From contig VNWV01000001.1 of NCBI GenBank assembly GCA_009801085.1, forward strand, positions 6,820,001-6,884,000: a DNA stretch of 64,000 bases. Direction: 5' to 3'. Made by a program: the position numbers and the translations under genes. How positions within the stretch are numbered: position 1 is the stretch's first letter; the number at the start of each line of letters is the position of its first letter. This DNA comes from Lasiodiplodia sp. COLG20 (taxonomy: Eukaryota > Ascomycota > Dothideomycetes > Botryosphaeriales > Botryosphaeriaceae). Shown here in pieces: positions 45,188 to 57,443 of this stretch. The notes beneath the pieces are model-generated. The model did not search any database. It was given only the letters and a program-made list of their open reading frames with translations, and was not told where the DNA came from.

Positions 45188-48019
45188 ATGGAGCCAGACG
45201 ATGCACCCCCCAGCAATGAGCTGGTGCCAGACTCAAGAACTCAGAAGGACCTTGATCTAGAAGAGTTTGGTCGACTTTTTCGCTCGGTACCAATGGATTC
45301 AGAACTCAAGGACGCAATGGAAGCCGTTGATGCCTGTTCTCTTTGTCCTGACCTGGATGTCTCGTACTACACTTCCCCATATGAAGCGGTAAAAGGCATA
45401 AAACGACGGTACGCACTATCTAGTCTTCACTGGCCCTGCAAGACATCATCCTGCAGAGTTACACCTTCTGCCAGCACTCAACCCGACCGTTTCGTATTTT
45501 GCGATCGGTGTCAGCACCTAAGATTCCATCACTTCTCGTGCTGCAAGTCTCTACATGAAGGCGAATCGGTTCACCCCCCTGGGCTGCGGTTGTACGATTT
45601 CTCGATATATATTCGGAAGCTTGAAGATATCGAGACACGGCGTGCAAATTGCGCATTTTGCCGTATGCTTTTAGATGCGAGACGCCGTAAACCGAACCTG
45701 GGTGGGAGACTGATGCTGAGATTCGACACTGGTTTTGCGTCTCTCAGCTTTACGCTTGAGGATACAGCTCCACTGAGTCTTCAGGCGAGGGAGAAGAGCT
45801 TCGATATGTTTGAAGGACCATTAATCGAAAAAATTAAAATTGTCAGCCAAGAAGACCAAGAGAAGAAAATGAAGGCCGGATCTTATTCGGAGCAGCCGAG
45901 ATGGGATTTGATCAATGGCTGGCTTGTCGAATGTCACAACAAAAACCCGAGTCGCCCATTTCCACAACTAGAAGGACTCAAGCTCATTGATGTCAATAAT
46001 GACAGCATAGTGATCCCGCAAAGGGAGTGTGCATATGCGGCTTTGAGCTACGTCTGGGGCCCCACATCTGGGGAACAGGTTTTCGAATTGAAGACAACGA
46101 ATCTTGACAGATTGCAAGAGCCAGGTTCCTTGAGCATAGCAGAACTGCCTCTTACAATTAAAGACTCTATGGCCGTTTGCAAGAAGATTGGAATACCATA
46201 TCTGTGGGTTGACCGCCTCTGTATCGTTCAGGATGAGGATTCATGTAAACTGAACGATATCGACAACATGGATGTGATTTTTATGGCAGCTGTCGTGACG
46301 CTTGTTGCATATACAGGCGTTGATGCAGATCATGGCCTACCTGGTGTTTCAACAAGGCCCCGGTGCTCGCCGCTACTACTAGCTGCTGAGGGCATGGAGT
46401 TTTGGAGGAGCCCAGCGATATCGATCCGGCGAGACGAGGATTCACGATGGCTCACGCGCGGGTGGACTTAACAAGAAGCAAGTTTGTCTCCGCGTCTGCT
46501 TTACTTTACGGAACATCAAACGGTTGCGGAAAGCAATATGGGAGAAGAGAAGGGGTTCAGCGAAAGGCGTTTGGGTACGTGTATCGGGGAATCGAGGAGA
46601 GATATCGCTCAGGGCCGACTGAAGCAATTACCTCCGGGGAACGGCTGGGACTTTAAGCAAAGTGCACTAACTTTGAAAACATCGAGCCTTGAACTTCCCG
46701 ACTACTCGACTGCATTGCGCGAATTCAGTCGGCGAAACCTTACGCACCCTCGAGACAGGGTGTGGGCGTTTTCGGGGATCCTACATGCACTTTACGGTGA
46801 AGGCCATCCATTCGGTCTTCCATTTGAGCATTTTGACCTCGCAATCCTTTGGGAATTGGATTATAGCTCTTACAGGATGATCCCATATAGCCCGATTGAT
46901 CAGAGTGAAGATGGGAGCAACCTCTTCCCCAGCTGGTCATGGGCATCAGTCCCGCAAAGTTTCAGTAAAGTAAGGCTCCATAGTAGACCTCTCTGCAACG
47001 ACGAAGGGTTTGGAGGTTCCCTAGCCTCTTGGGCCTGGGTCTCGAAGGCAGGGAGTCTTCAAGCTATATTCGCAACTGGCTTTCCAGCCATCGATTCATC
47101 CTGGAGAGCATCTCTCTTCCCTGGTGTTCTTGCTTGGACAGCAGGCTGCATGCCAACAAGAAATGCCTGCCCTCGACCGTGCTATCTTGGAGCCGGCTTC
47201 AACAACGACGCCGCATTACCATGGGATACCTCAATGAAAAAAACACGGGTTCAATCGCAGCCTAACCCTGAGATTTTCTGGCCAAGCTATAAGGATTTCT
47301 GGCTGGAGAGTCGCGGATGTCGCCGTTCACAACAAACAAAATCCAGCGATGAGCAGATCCAAACACCCGAAATTTCTCCTGAATACCTCACGAAATTCAC
47401 CAAACAACACATCTCACTTGCTTCTACACTAAAGCCTGGCTACCGTCTCCTTTGCTACACCCAGTTACTTCCTCTTACGGTCATCCCGTTGTCACAAACC
47501 TCTGTTTTCCAGGACCAAAGTTTCGGGGGGCCTTCTCGACCTCTGGTAGAGGACGTCTATCTTCTTACTCATCCATCATCAACAAAAAGGCCAGCCGGGC
47601 ATATCCGGTTGACCACCCGGACGTACGAGACATTGCGGAAACAACACAATCAAAAGCACGAAACTACTACAGCTCATCCTCGGGCGACATTTCTCGCCCT
47701 CTCAGTGGAGAAAATCGGGGAATCTCAGATCTCATGTAGATTTGGACTACAGTTGGAAGACATTGGAGTCATAGATAAAGAATTGGGCCCAAGGGAGTCA
47801 GGAGTGGGATGGGGTCCAGCAGATGACGGTAGCTGGTTAGGGCAGTTAGGGTCATCTACCGCAGCATGGTTTCACGAAGAGGCTTTCATCATCTTGAATG
47901 TGATGATGGTAGTAGACGGTCCACAAGATGGTGTGGTGAGGAGGGGTGGTATCGGCATGGTAATGCTGAAGAGATGGGTTATGGCTGACGCAAGGTGGGG
48001 AGTCGTGGTGTTGGAGTAG
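45188..48019 (+). pseudogene. HET-domain protein (heterokaryon incompatibility), interrupted by an in-frame TAA
   Basis: HET-domain proteins trigger cell death on non-self recognition in filamentous ascomycetes. Intronless, 944 codons. N-terminal Cys-rich segments (CSLCPDL, FVFCDRCQHLRFHHFSC, NCAFCRMLL) precede the HET domain: YAALSYVWGP (about residue 280), LPLTIKDSMAVCKKIGIPYLWVDRLC, IVQDED, DVIFMAAVVTLVAYTG and WLTRGWT. The next codon, 428 (46469-46471), is TAA where the family has Phe or Tyr in GWT[FY]QE. The same frame then runs open for 515 codons, starting QEASLSPRLLYFTEHQ, exactly as expected. No intron can remove the stop. One base change from TAC or TAT explains it. The open downstream frame argues for a recent lesion, a sequencing error or readthrough. 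Confidence 0.85.
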
Positions 48020-48986
48020 GAAGACTAAGGTGACGGGGGATTCGTCTATGTGAAGTCAAGGCTGCTGGTGATGATTGGTGAGTATCCCTCTATGCATGAT
48101 TCAAGTAGAGAGAGATCGAATACTGCCCAAACAAGCCACAAGAACGAAAGCTAGAATCCCCCGGTCTCGGATAATTCTTGAGAAAAATGATCGTGCTTCA
48201 ACTCTTTACCAGAATGGAACATGAATTATTTCAGATATAACGCCAATTAATCACCTAAAATCTGCCACCATACCCAGAAACCCAATTTTCCGCTGTCAGA
48301 AATTGGCCCAGGACCGAAGGGTTTTGCTTTCGATCTTATGACTTTATTTAAATTTTGATCAGTAACCCGATCTCTTCACCAATGTCGTACATGGGAAAAG
48401 ACTCTACTAATTATTCTTGAAATAATACTATACGTCGATAATGTAACCAAACAACACGTGGCAACCCCGCCGCTCCCTTATGCGCCACCATCAGCCTTGC
48501 GTACCTCGGCTAGCCTTGCAAGCGACAACCATCGACCATGCAACACCACTATAACTTCATTAACGGCACATTTTCAGGAATAAGTACCAATCTGAAGACC
48601 GTAATTGCCCATCACGCAACATCGTGGTTTCACTGCTGCAACGAACCGCCTGCGCACAGCGCGGTGGCATACAAGTACTGCTCTAACTATCTATTGGTAG
48701 CGCCGCTCCTCACGCCGGAGATTGACGGGGCATTCCAGCTGAGCCTGGCGGCTACCTTGCTGTTGCCTGTACAACTCGGAGCGGGCTGAAACTTGGCGTT
48801 TACGGTTTGGGTAAGATGTGAGAATTGGTGGCGCTACAAGGATGGGGTCCAAAACCAGCCTCGTAACTGATTAAATCCATATAAAGGCATGTGTAACCAC
48901 ACCAAAAAGCGTGGTGCCTCCGTACTTTGCTTATCTCTAGATCATCGATCGGATCAACAACGCAGCTGTAGGCTATTACGCACATC
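48020..48986. other. spacer upstream of the DUF3433 gene, with TATA box
   Basis: 967 bp, AT-rich on the left. A TATAAAGG at 48880-48887 lies 107 nt before the DUF3433 start and is the likely core promoter. An ATG frame of 83 codons at 48538-48789 has no recognisable domain; it could be a separate small gene or chance. Confidence 0.5.
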
Positions 48987-51900
48987 ATGAGCGCCGCTAA
49001 TCGAACGCAGAACGAGTTTAAAGCTAATCTATGGATATTTTCTGGCACATTCTCACTCCTTCTGATTGCGCTGGAGGTGTTGAACTACATATCTCGGCGG
49101 AATAATGGCATCACGTCCGTAAAACAGAATGTGCACTACTTATGGACTTACGGACCTACTTTTGGTACGCATATATGTATCGGATATTGGTGCTGATTGA
49201 TCGATTCCTAAACTTGGCTTAGTTCTGACCATGATCGCTGTTTGCTGGGTCCGACTCGAATTCCAGATCAAGCAGGCAATACCGTGGCTGGAGCTGAGGC
49301 GCGGACCGACTACAGCGAAGAAGAGTCTCCTACTCAACTACGTTACCTCGCCAGCCCATAAATGTCTATACAAATCTGCGAGGATGTCCCACTGGTCTGT
49401 CACACTGGCCGTTGCTGGAACTCTAATACTACAGCTCACGACGATCACGTCTACCAGTCTACTCAGCCTGGAATATCGGGAAATGAGTCGACCAGCAACT
49501 CTCGTTGCCATCGATGCATTTGATTTTATGAGAAACAACCGGACCCCCGATATGACGGCGGGGCCAATGTTTTGGGCAATTGAGAAATTCAACACCTCTT
49601 ATCCAACGGGTGCAACCCCACAATATGCAACTCAGCTGTTTACACCTATGGATCCAGGTACGAAATACCCACCACCGAAAGACGAACACATGGATTAATG
49701 TATAATAGCGACGAACGGAACAGTGAGTGCAGACGTCGAAGTATTCACTGCTGAGCTCGATTGTGAACCATTTAATTGGGCGTACCCGGCTTCATCCAAC
49801 CGGACCAACACTCCTTATCAAAAGCCAAATGACACGCAGACTGCGTCTTGCACCTTTGAGGTCCCTCCATCCGTAGACGTTGAAACCGATCTCACCTCGG
49901 CGTCCTGTTTCGCCAAGGGAGTCCGAACTTCGATATCCTCAGCCTTTGATGCACAACTTCGGACCTCGGTCCAATTAGTTGAATGCGAACAAGGGTCGGA
50001 TGAGGCAGACGATCCGCGCATAGCCATCTACATGCACACCATGTGGACTACCCTATGGGACAAGGACTGCAAGTTGCAAACGGTGCCTCCACAGATCGAA
50101 GAAATGGAAGGCGTCCTATGCACTCCCAAATATTCTCTGACTCGCCGGACAGTGACGAATTCTACACGAGCATCAGATGTGAATTCTCCAGCGGATGTCT
50201 CCAGTACAATCAAAGAAGTTCTGCCATTGGGAGCGAGTATAGCAGACATGACAAGAAGTATCGTCGCCTCAATGGTTGGCGTTACATCTAACTCTGGCCT
50301 TTGGTTCACGTTGCTCACAACGGCTCATCCGGAAAATGATCCAATTCCAAGCGGATCCAAGGGCTCAAAGCTTATAGGGAGTATGTCGCAAGATATATTC
50401 CCGAGCTTTGCCCATCAATGGGCCAAGAGTAGGAAGACGGTTGCTGCGAATCAAACACTACTTGGTGTTAACACTCGGACCGAGGAGCGGCTCTGCGTTC
50501 AGGAGCTATCGCTGCGGCTTATGGAGGCATTCCTTGCTTCCATGACCTTGGCAAGTATAGTCTCGAGCTTCTCGCGAGACCTCCCAGCCGAGGATATACC
50601 TGTGTCACTTCTCTCTCATGCCTTAGTTTTGGCTTGGAGTCCTGATCTCGGAAGGATCTTAGATGGCACCGGGATTCTGCCAGAAAAGCTTCTGAAAACA
50701 GCCTTGAAGCACCGTTTCTTCTCAACTGAAGAGACCACGAGACGAACCATCACTGTCGATCCTTCGGATTACGTAGAGGTCGAAGATCCATCCGTGTCTC
50801 CTGTATGGCAACCTATTGCGGACACGTGGTGGTTCCAGATGTTTACCACGACAGTTTCGGTGCTGATATTTACGGTTCTTGAGATTACGTATCAGTATTC
50901 TACCAGCCACGACGGGATTGCAGACGTATCACTGGAGGGCTACGCCAAATATGCTTGGGTGTTTGTCCCCTCCATCACCGTTTCCATAACCGCTCTAGCC
51001 TTTGGCATGTTAGACTCCGCAGCAAGATTACTGCACCCATATCGAGAGCTCCAAAAGGGCAATGCTGGTATCTCAACGCTGTTGTTCGATCCTCTTGGAA
51101 CCCCCACGGTCATTGCAATCTTCCAGAGCCTTAAAAAGAGGAAGATAGCACTCTTCGCCATCCTCCTCACCTCGATGCTCGGTCCACTACTCACTATCGC
51201 AGCCAGCGGGCTATTTACCGCGCAGGCAATTCCTCTGACGAAGACTATCCCCGTCCGACTAGACGACTGGTACGATCTCTCACTAGACTATACCAGCGGC
51301 GACTGGCACACTCAAAACTCGCCGACACGAGTTCTGACAATCAGCGACCTGATCTCGTTCGCGAACATATCATACCCGCAGTGGACGTACGATGACCTAG
51401 CATTCCCAACAATGCAAATCGACAACGACTCGATCGGGACGTCTTCCACGCCGCTGACGGGCCGCCTGCCAGCCGTGCGGGTTAAGACGAACTGCAGCCT
51501 CAACGACTTCTCCTTCGACCCAACACAGCTCTCAGACCCGCGCTACCGCCTCGTGTACTACCCCAAGCCCTCGCTCCCCTGCACGCCGCGCTCCCGCAAC
51601 GGCACCATCCAAACCCCCACCATCACCTTCGCGCGCTCCTACATCGCCGAGCAAAGCGACGGCCTCTTCGCCTCCGAATTCCAAGGCTCCATGCTCATCC
51701 CCTACGACATGGACCAAGGGTGGGACCCGACCATCAACGGCGACTTCTGCCGCGACGGCTGGCGCCACCTCTGGTTCTTCGTCGGCCGACTGACCGCCGC
51801 CAACACGACGACCGACCTCGCGCTCGTGCACTGCATGCCGTACATCGAAGCCCTGCACGCCGTAGTGCACCTAACACCCGCACACCCCTCCTACGCCTTC

Positions 51901-52719
51901 TCCTCCGCCTCGCCGCCCCCATCCCCGATAGACAGCACCGCCCGCACGCTCCCCTACAACGCCAGCACCCTCTACCGCGCCGACGGCCAGAACATGTTCA
52001 TGCCCGCCCCCATCTCCGCCGTGCTGCCCGCCGACGCTTTTCCCGCGGCCGCGAATTCTTCCACCATCGACCCCTTCTTCCAGGCCGCCATCTGGGCCCA
52101 CGACGGCGTGCCGCTGTCCGAGCTCGTCGGCCCCGCCGCGCGCGCGGAGAACTACACCACCCTCCTCGCTGCCGTCGAGCGCGTCTACGCCCGCATGGTG
52201 GCGCAGCAGCTGCGCTTTTCGTTCCGCGCTGCGAACGCGACTGCTGCTCGTGCCGCAGCGGCGCCTGAGGCGGATCTGCTGGCTGATCTGACTGTTACGC
52301 TCACGGACCAGGGCGCGCGTCTGCGGCTTGTGCAGAGCGCGGTCTCTACGCGCTTGCTAGAGGCTCTGCTCCTGGCGATGATGCTGTGCGCCGCGGCGTC
52401 GAGGGTCTTGACGACGCGTGATAGGGGGTGGCGCGGAATGGTGCTGCCGAGGGATCCGGGGAGTGTGGCGGCGAAGATGGGGTTGCTTGCCGGGAGTGAG
52501 CTGGTCGAGCGGTTGAGGGATGAAGTTGTGGTGAGAAGCGGAGCAGGCGATGGGGATGGGTATGGAGGAGATGATGCGGTACGGGAGGTGGAGAGGGCGG
52601 CGGTGGCGGGGTTGGAGGGGCATCTTTTTAGTCTGGGGTGGTGGGATTGTAGGAAGGAGGGCGGAGAAGAGGGGAGGAGGAAGTTCCGGATAGATGTTGG
52701 GGTGGCGGAGAAGGAGTGA
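48987..52719 (+). CDS. large DUF3433-family membrane protein
   Basis: A fungal multi-pass membrane protein of unknown function. Exons 48987-49164, 49223-49657 and 49709-52719 encode 1207 residues. The family pattern appears twice: a helix, then YGPTFVLTMIAVCWVRLEFQ followed by PWLELRRGP, helix WSVTLAVAGTLILQLTTI, and a long extracytosolic stretch with many Asn-x-Ser/Thr sites. The second half repeats this with VLIFTVLEITYQY, WVFVPSITVSITALAFGMLD, LLHPYRELQKG and IALFAILLTSMLGPLLTIAASG. A late helix (LLEALLLAMMLCAAASRVL) precedes a charged tail. The first 2.5 kb are compositionally ordinary, but from about 51530 the gene becomes GC-rich at third positions with Ala-rich protein. It sits beside the HET gene, as DUF3433 genes often do in accessory fungal DNA (recollection, not shown here). 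Confidence 0.85.
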
Positions 52720-52926
52720 TGAGTGGGTCTCGGTGTATGGTATGTTGTTGATTCTGTAAGTCGTTTTGGTGTGATCTTGGTAATGGAAAACCTTCTCAAC
52801 CAGAAGAGAAATTGGAGGTCTGTTCATGCATGCCTTGGCTAAAGTCAAATACATGTATTTTCCACAAAGGCACTCGATATAGTCTAGGCAATGTGAACTC
52901 AAGAGCGCTCATCCTGTGATGATGTT

Positions 52927-54939
52927 TCAGTTCTTATCCCTATGGTGTTTAGATATGAATTGGTAGATATCAGCCAGTGAATCAGTCCCAATGTTCTGCA
53001 TGTATCGGCAACTTGTATCTCCTGAATCCGCCACCTTCGCCACCGTTCTTATTAGCCAGCAAATTTCGGTTGCACGTCTCATGAATCCCGACATGTGAAG
53101 CTGGCTTCCGCCAGACTCCCTAACAGAGAGGTCCCACAGTTCCCTCCACCTGTCCGTTGCGCGAAGGATTGCGCTGAATGCAACTTGGCCGAAGCAGCTC
53201 GTCCTTGCGAGGAATACTGTGGGTTGCAGCGCTGAATACTGATGTGTCAGCTGCTGTCCTAAAGAATGGAGAAATAATCGCACACCTAAGAGGACAAAAT
53301 GTAGCTGGAGAAGAGTGGCGTCCTTATAGGGAAAATCCCTGGGTCCTGAAGAGGGGCTATGCAAGAGTGTCGATACCATTCCATGCAACGAGACTCCCAG
53401 TGAAAGCCCAGTTGGCGAGGAAATCAGCCGCTCAAATGTCGAAGCGTCTTCGGCTTCGAACAACTCGTCTCTGCATGGGAGATGGCCTGTCATCTCTCCG
53501 ACCAGCATCTGCGGAGGGCTGTTGTAGAACATTACAAAATGGCAATCGTACATGAACGTGTACATTCCCAGCCTCGCCTCGAGGTCAGTAAGATGCGTGC
53601 TACTTATGCTGGTATGTGACGTACCTGATACGTACTTCCTCTGCTGCGTAGTCCACCCATTGCTGCCCGGCATCCGGGTGTCTGATCCTGGTGAGCCCCC
53701 AAGCTCGTACCGCACCCACGACGACCGGGAATCTTTTCAGCCTGATCCGACGCCTTGTGCTGCAATCGTTCATCTCTCCTTGCACCATGATAATTGCGAG
53801 TGCAGCTTGCAATGCCTGGATATCGTGAAGAGTGAGACTCGAGGCTGGAATTTCAACATAATTCCGCAGAGACTCCTGGCTGAAGATGAGCTCCTCTGCA
53901 GTGCGAAGGAAATTGCGAGCTGACAGTGCGTGGTCTTTGGGCGGCGAGAAGAATGAGCCAGCCATGATCAGCGCGAGAAGTAGCGGCAGAGATACCTGAT
54001 CCACCGCAAAGGTTGGTCGGTGGATGAAAGGCATGTATCCGTGGCAGTAATGGAAGTATGCCAGAAGGATTTCCGAGGCGTTGTGCGCGGTGAAAACGGA
54101 CCTCGCCATCGCCATGTCGAATGGCGGCGGCTGGTCCGGTCCTCTGCTGGCCATGAAACCGTGAGTCTTCACAAGCTGGTCTACGATCTCATTCATGCGC
54201 TCATCAAGCGCGAGAATATCGCTTCGTGGTATGGGAACTTCGATCTGGCCGGCTTCGTCGCCCATGGCATCCGGGGACCAAAAGGAGAGGTGATCGTGCA
54301 CAATGCACGGAACGAACGGTTCCGAAGTTGTCCAGCGTCCATCCTGACCAGTGATATCCTGCGGAGGGTCATGGCTCATCGAATCATCCACAAAGGGTGC
54401 TGCGGTCGTGTCGGTCGACGTTGAGGAGTATCGGAGGAGGAAAGGCACCTGGGATGGAGTCTCCGTCGAATCGACGTCTTCTATGCGTCCGAAACTGCAA
54501 GATAGGCCTTGCTTTTGGCAACGGGTACAGATATCCGTGGATCGTTTTGCATCGCACGAGATCTTGTGCCGCGAGCATCTGTCGCAGGCTCTAAACTTTC
54601 TTCCGCGCTTGGCCTTCGGTGGTAAGGGATGACCATTCTTGCTGGCGCAGTTTTTGATGTGCCTCCGAGCCACGTCACTGTTGTAACCAATTAATAAGGG
54701 AGTGAGGATAGTACGAGTGGGTGTGTACATGCGTTTTGGCGAAGTGACGCTTACAGAAAGGACATTGATATGGCCTCTCGTCGGTATCTGGGTAGAATAA
54801 GCGAAAGGGAACTGTGGGAGGTGGGGTTGTTCTTACGCGTGGCCTCGTGACGACGAAGATGGCTGCTATGTGCGTAACTCTTGCCGCAGATCCGACAAGA
54901 GTGACGAAATGCCGGGGCGGAGTTGCTTAATGCCGACAT
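52927..54939 (-). CDS. transcription factor with two zinc fingers, Zn2Cys6 cluster and fungal-specific domain
   Basis: A nuclear DNA-binding regulator. Exons 54939-54837, 54787-54733, 54677-53625 and 53572-52927 encode 618 residues. C2H2 finger 1 uses Cys15, Cys18, His31, His35; finger 2 is CPFC with His59 and Cys63 (C2HC); a Zn2Cys6 cluster follows (Cys84, 87, 94, 103, 106, 113; spacing 2-6-8-2-6). The middle-homology region has FHYCHGYMPFIHRPTF, then EVRIRLGMYTFMYDCHFVMF and NSPPQM. Finger 2 has correct spacing (12 residues between Cys46 and His59) only if intron 2 is 54678-54732 with a GC donor (GCATGT...CAG, 55 nt). The alternative GT donor gives a 37-nt intron and an over-long finger. 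Six repeats lie 86-207 bp upstream. The P450 behind it on the same strand is a plausible target. Confidence 0.85.
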
Positions 54940-55609
54940 CCTCAACCAGGCTCCCGATTCTAGAGACAGCCTATCAGTGCCGAAGATTGTGTCCAGAGAG
55001 GTCCTCACCAGTGAAGAGAAGAGCGGTGGATTTGAGCCGGCTGGTGGGTTTAAACCGAGTCACAGTGGGTTAGCCCGAGGGGTGGGTTTGACCCGATTTG
55101 CCGAGCCGTAGGTTGAAGCCGAGATTACGGTGAATTAGGCCGAAAGCCAATGTAACTAAATAAATCGTCCTTATTAAGCAGTTCAGTTCTCGGAATCAAT
55201 ACTGAATGGACACTCTGTTTGTAAATGTCTGAGCTTGACGTTTGTGTCTAGTATATATTCTCGGTGCAGACACAGAAACTATCAACAGGCTTTTTACCAC
55301 ATCCATGCCAGCATCTGAATTGCGAGATCAGTGTCCTTTTTTTTTTTTTTTTTTTTAAAAAGAAACAGTATGCAGCAGGTGAATGACTGATTGTTCAAAC
55401 CGTACAGATTAGCTGAATGTAAAGTGAAACGCAAAGACGCGCTTGAGGTAGACTGGTTTCATCAGTGCTACGGCCTACTGAGCAGGGTTCAAAAACTTAA
55501 AAACGTATTGAGAAGATAGGTTGCTACTGGTTGGAACTCTATACAGGGTTGATGATTCGTGACTGATGTGATCATTCTCAATGAATACAATCGAACGAAT
55601 GTCATTCGT
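54940..55609. other. spacer between the P450 and the zinc-finger regulator
   Basis: 670 bp, holding the regulator's promoter with the six-repeat array (55025-55146) and a 20-nt T run (55337-55356) near the P450 3' end. No gene recognised. Confidence 0.5.
55025..55146. repeat. array of six degenerate 17-bp repeats (GGTGGGTTTRAVCCGAG)
   Basis: Units begin at about 55025, 55043, 55064, 55081, 55108 and 55129. Examples are GGTGGATTTGAGCCGG, GGTGGGTTTAAACCGAG, AGTGGGTTAGCCCGAG and GGTGGGTTTGACCCGAT. Each has a half-palindromic core GGGTTTnAACCC-like and a CCG triplet, the kind of half-site bound by Zn2Cys6 proteins. The array is 86-207 bp upstream of the regulator's start codon, so autoregulation is an attractive but unproven reading. 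Confidence 0.6.
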
Positions 55610-57443
55610 CTACATGGCACAAATGTGACTGTGTCTCCGCTTTACAAGCACTCGACCTCCCGGACTCGCGACCACCTCGGTTCCAAAGACAAGATCCCGA
55701 GGCTTTCCATTGCCAGTAAATTTCCAGTCGTAATTCATGAGCAAGAAGCATAGAGCGACCTTGATCTCATTCGTGGCGAAGAACCTTCCGGGACATGAGT
55801 GCATACCGTGCCCAAACCCCAGATGGTCTGGACTCGTCGTAACGAATTGACTTTTTGTCTCACCGCCAGGCTGCTGGCGCATGTTGTAGAAGCGATCCCC
55901 GACCCATTTGTGTGCATCTGGGTAAACTTGTGGATCATGCATCCTGTCAACCGACACCATGACTCGTGCTCCTTTCGGAATGACGGTACCGTCAGACAAT
56001 GGCACTGGGCGTTGTGCAATGCGGGACATTGTTGCTGTTTCGAAAAGGTCAGTATTCAATCTGTATTGATGATCCTCGTAATACTCACCGACATCTGATA
56101 CGTGAACTCTGAGCGTTTCCTTAAGCACGCTATCCATGAGCTTCAAATTGTATAGCGACGATTTCTTCCATCCTCCAACACCGACGGTCTGGGTAATCTC
56201 GTCTCGAAGGCGGTCGATGTACTCTGGGTGGTCTAGAAGCTCGAACATGATGTGCGTTACCTGCTCTGTGGTTGTGTGAATAGCAGCTAGAGCGAGACCC
56301 AGCTGGAAAACTGCATTGTCAATCGGGCGGCCATTGGCAATCTCGTCCGTCCAGGCGATGGCATCAAAAGCCTTTGCAGCCCTGGCGGGATCACGTCTTC
56401 GTTTTTCAACAATAGGCGAGACGAGTTCGCGAGCACGTCGGACCTGGGCTCGGAGCCGCCTCGTTTCCGGCAGAAACCAGTGTACAATACGGGTCAAGCT
56501 TTTCGGCCAATTCTGCAGCCTACGCGCGGCCATGAAGGCGTCGATAACGTATTGGGGAGTGAGCGCAAGCCATTCTTCATTCCGGCAAAGTTCCAAGCCG
56601 CTGAAGACTCGTGAAGAAATGCGTGCAGCAAAGTAGAGCATATTTGGTTTCAGGGTGATTTCTTCCCAGTCTACACAACTTCAGTAAGCCACGGAAACGG
56701 GACCGGTATGCAACCTTTAGGAGGCTTACCAGCTGGTTCGCCGAGCCTATCTTTAAGCGCCAGGCCTGCCTCATCGGCGAGATCCTCGGTGATAATATCT
56801 GATCGCCCCGTTGTCAGTGTGGCGTTTCGGATCTGTTCACATGCTAACTTACTCAGTGACTGGGTGAGTCTTTTCTGCACAAGATCTCGCATTATGTAAT
56901 CTGTTGCTTGATAGAACGGATCAAAACCGGGGAGATGGCCGTAAAAAGACTAATTTCACAGATGAGACTTTATCACCTGATATGTATCTGGCTGCTTACA
57001 TCAACAGTAGCCTCGGCAGAGCTTAAATCTGGATCATTCCTGATCTCATCGGCGAATCGATTGGGTAGTATAATTTGTGGTCCGTAGGGAGTGACGACCT
57101 GGAAGGCCCCTCTGCACTGAACAACGGATGAGCATTATCAGGCCACAGTCGAAACGCGCTTATGACTTACCTGCCGGAGACCCTGAGCTATTATTGCTCT
57201 GCCGTTCCGTAAGAAGTCCTGTCTTGCTTTGTCCAATTTGAAGAACTGTTTGTCGTCTACACCAACGACATCGATTGCAGGATACAAGCCATCATCAGAG
57301 AGGAGGAAATACAGAAGAAAGACAAAGGCAACAAAGCCGACTGCCGGCAATAGCACAGCATCGCCTGCAAGGGTGAAGGGGTTTGAAAACATGGCCTGGA
57401 CAATGCAGTGTATGAAAGATGCCAGTTCTTGGAATGAGAACAT
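55610..57443 (-). CDS. cytochrome P450 monooxygenase
   Basis: A membrane-anchored haem-thiolate oxidase of the fungal group that includes ent-kaurene-oxidase-like and secondary-metabolite P450s. Exons 57443-57171, 57116-57000, 56949-56853, 56798-56730, 56670-56089 and 56034-55610 encode 520 residues. The N-terminal helix (AVLLPAVGFVAFVFLLYFLL) anchors it in the ER. Then come the I helix LALAAIHTTTEQVTH, the K-helix ExxR in LKETLR, VSVDRMHDPQVYPDAHKW and the haem loop FGHGMHSCPGRFF with the Cys ligand. Two introns (56799-56852 and 56035-56088) are both 54 nt and frame-neutral, so an unspliced reading stays open but breaks conserved blocks; splicing restores QSLNIITEDLADEA and VSDVATMSRIAQRP. 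The substrate is unknown. No synthase gene is in the window. Confidence 0.9.

Noticed and set aside
46463..46480. Programmed stop-codon readthrough in the HET gene
   Set aside because: TAA followed by CAA GAA matches only part of the CARYYA context. Mutation or sequence error is simpler, so it is kept only as an alternative.
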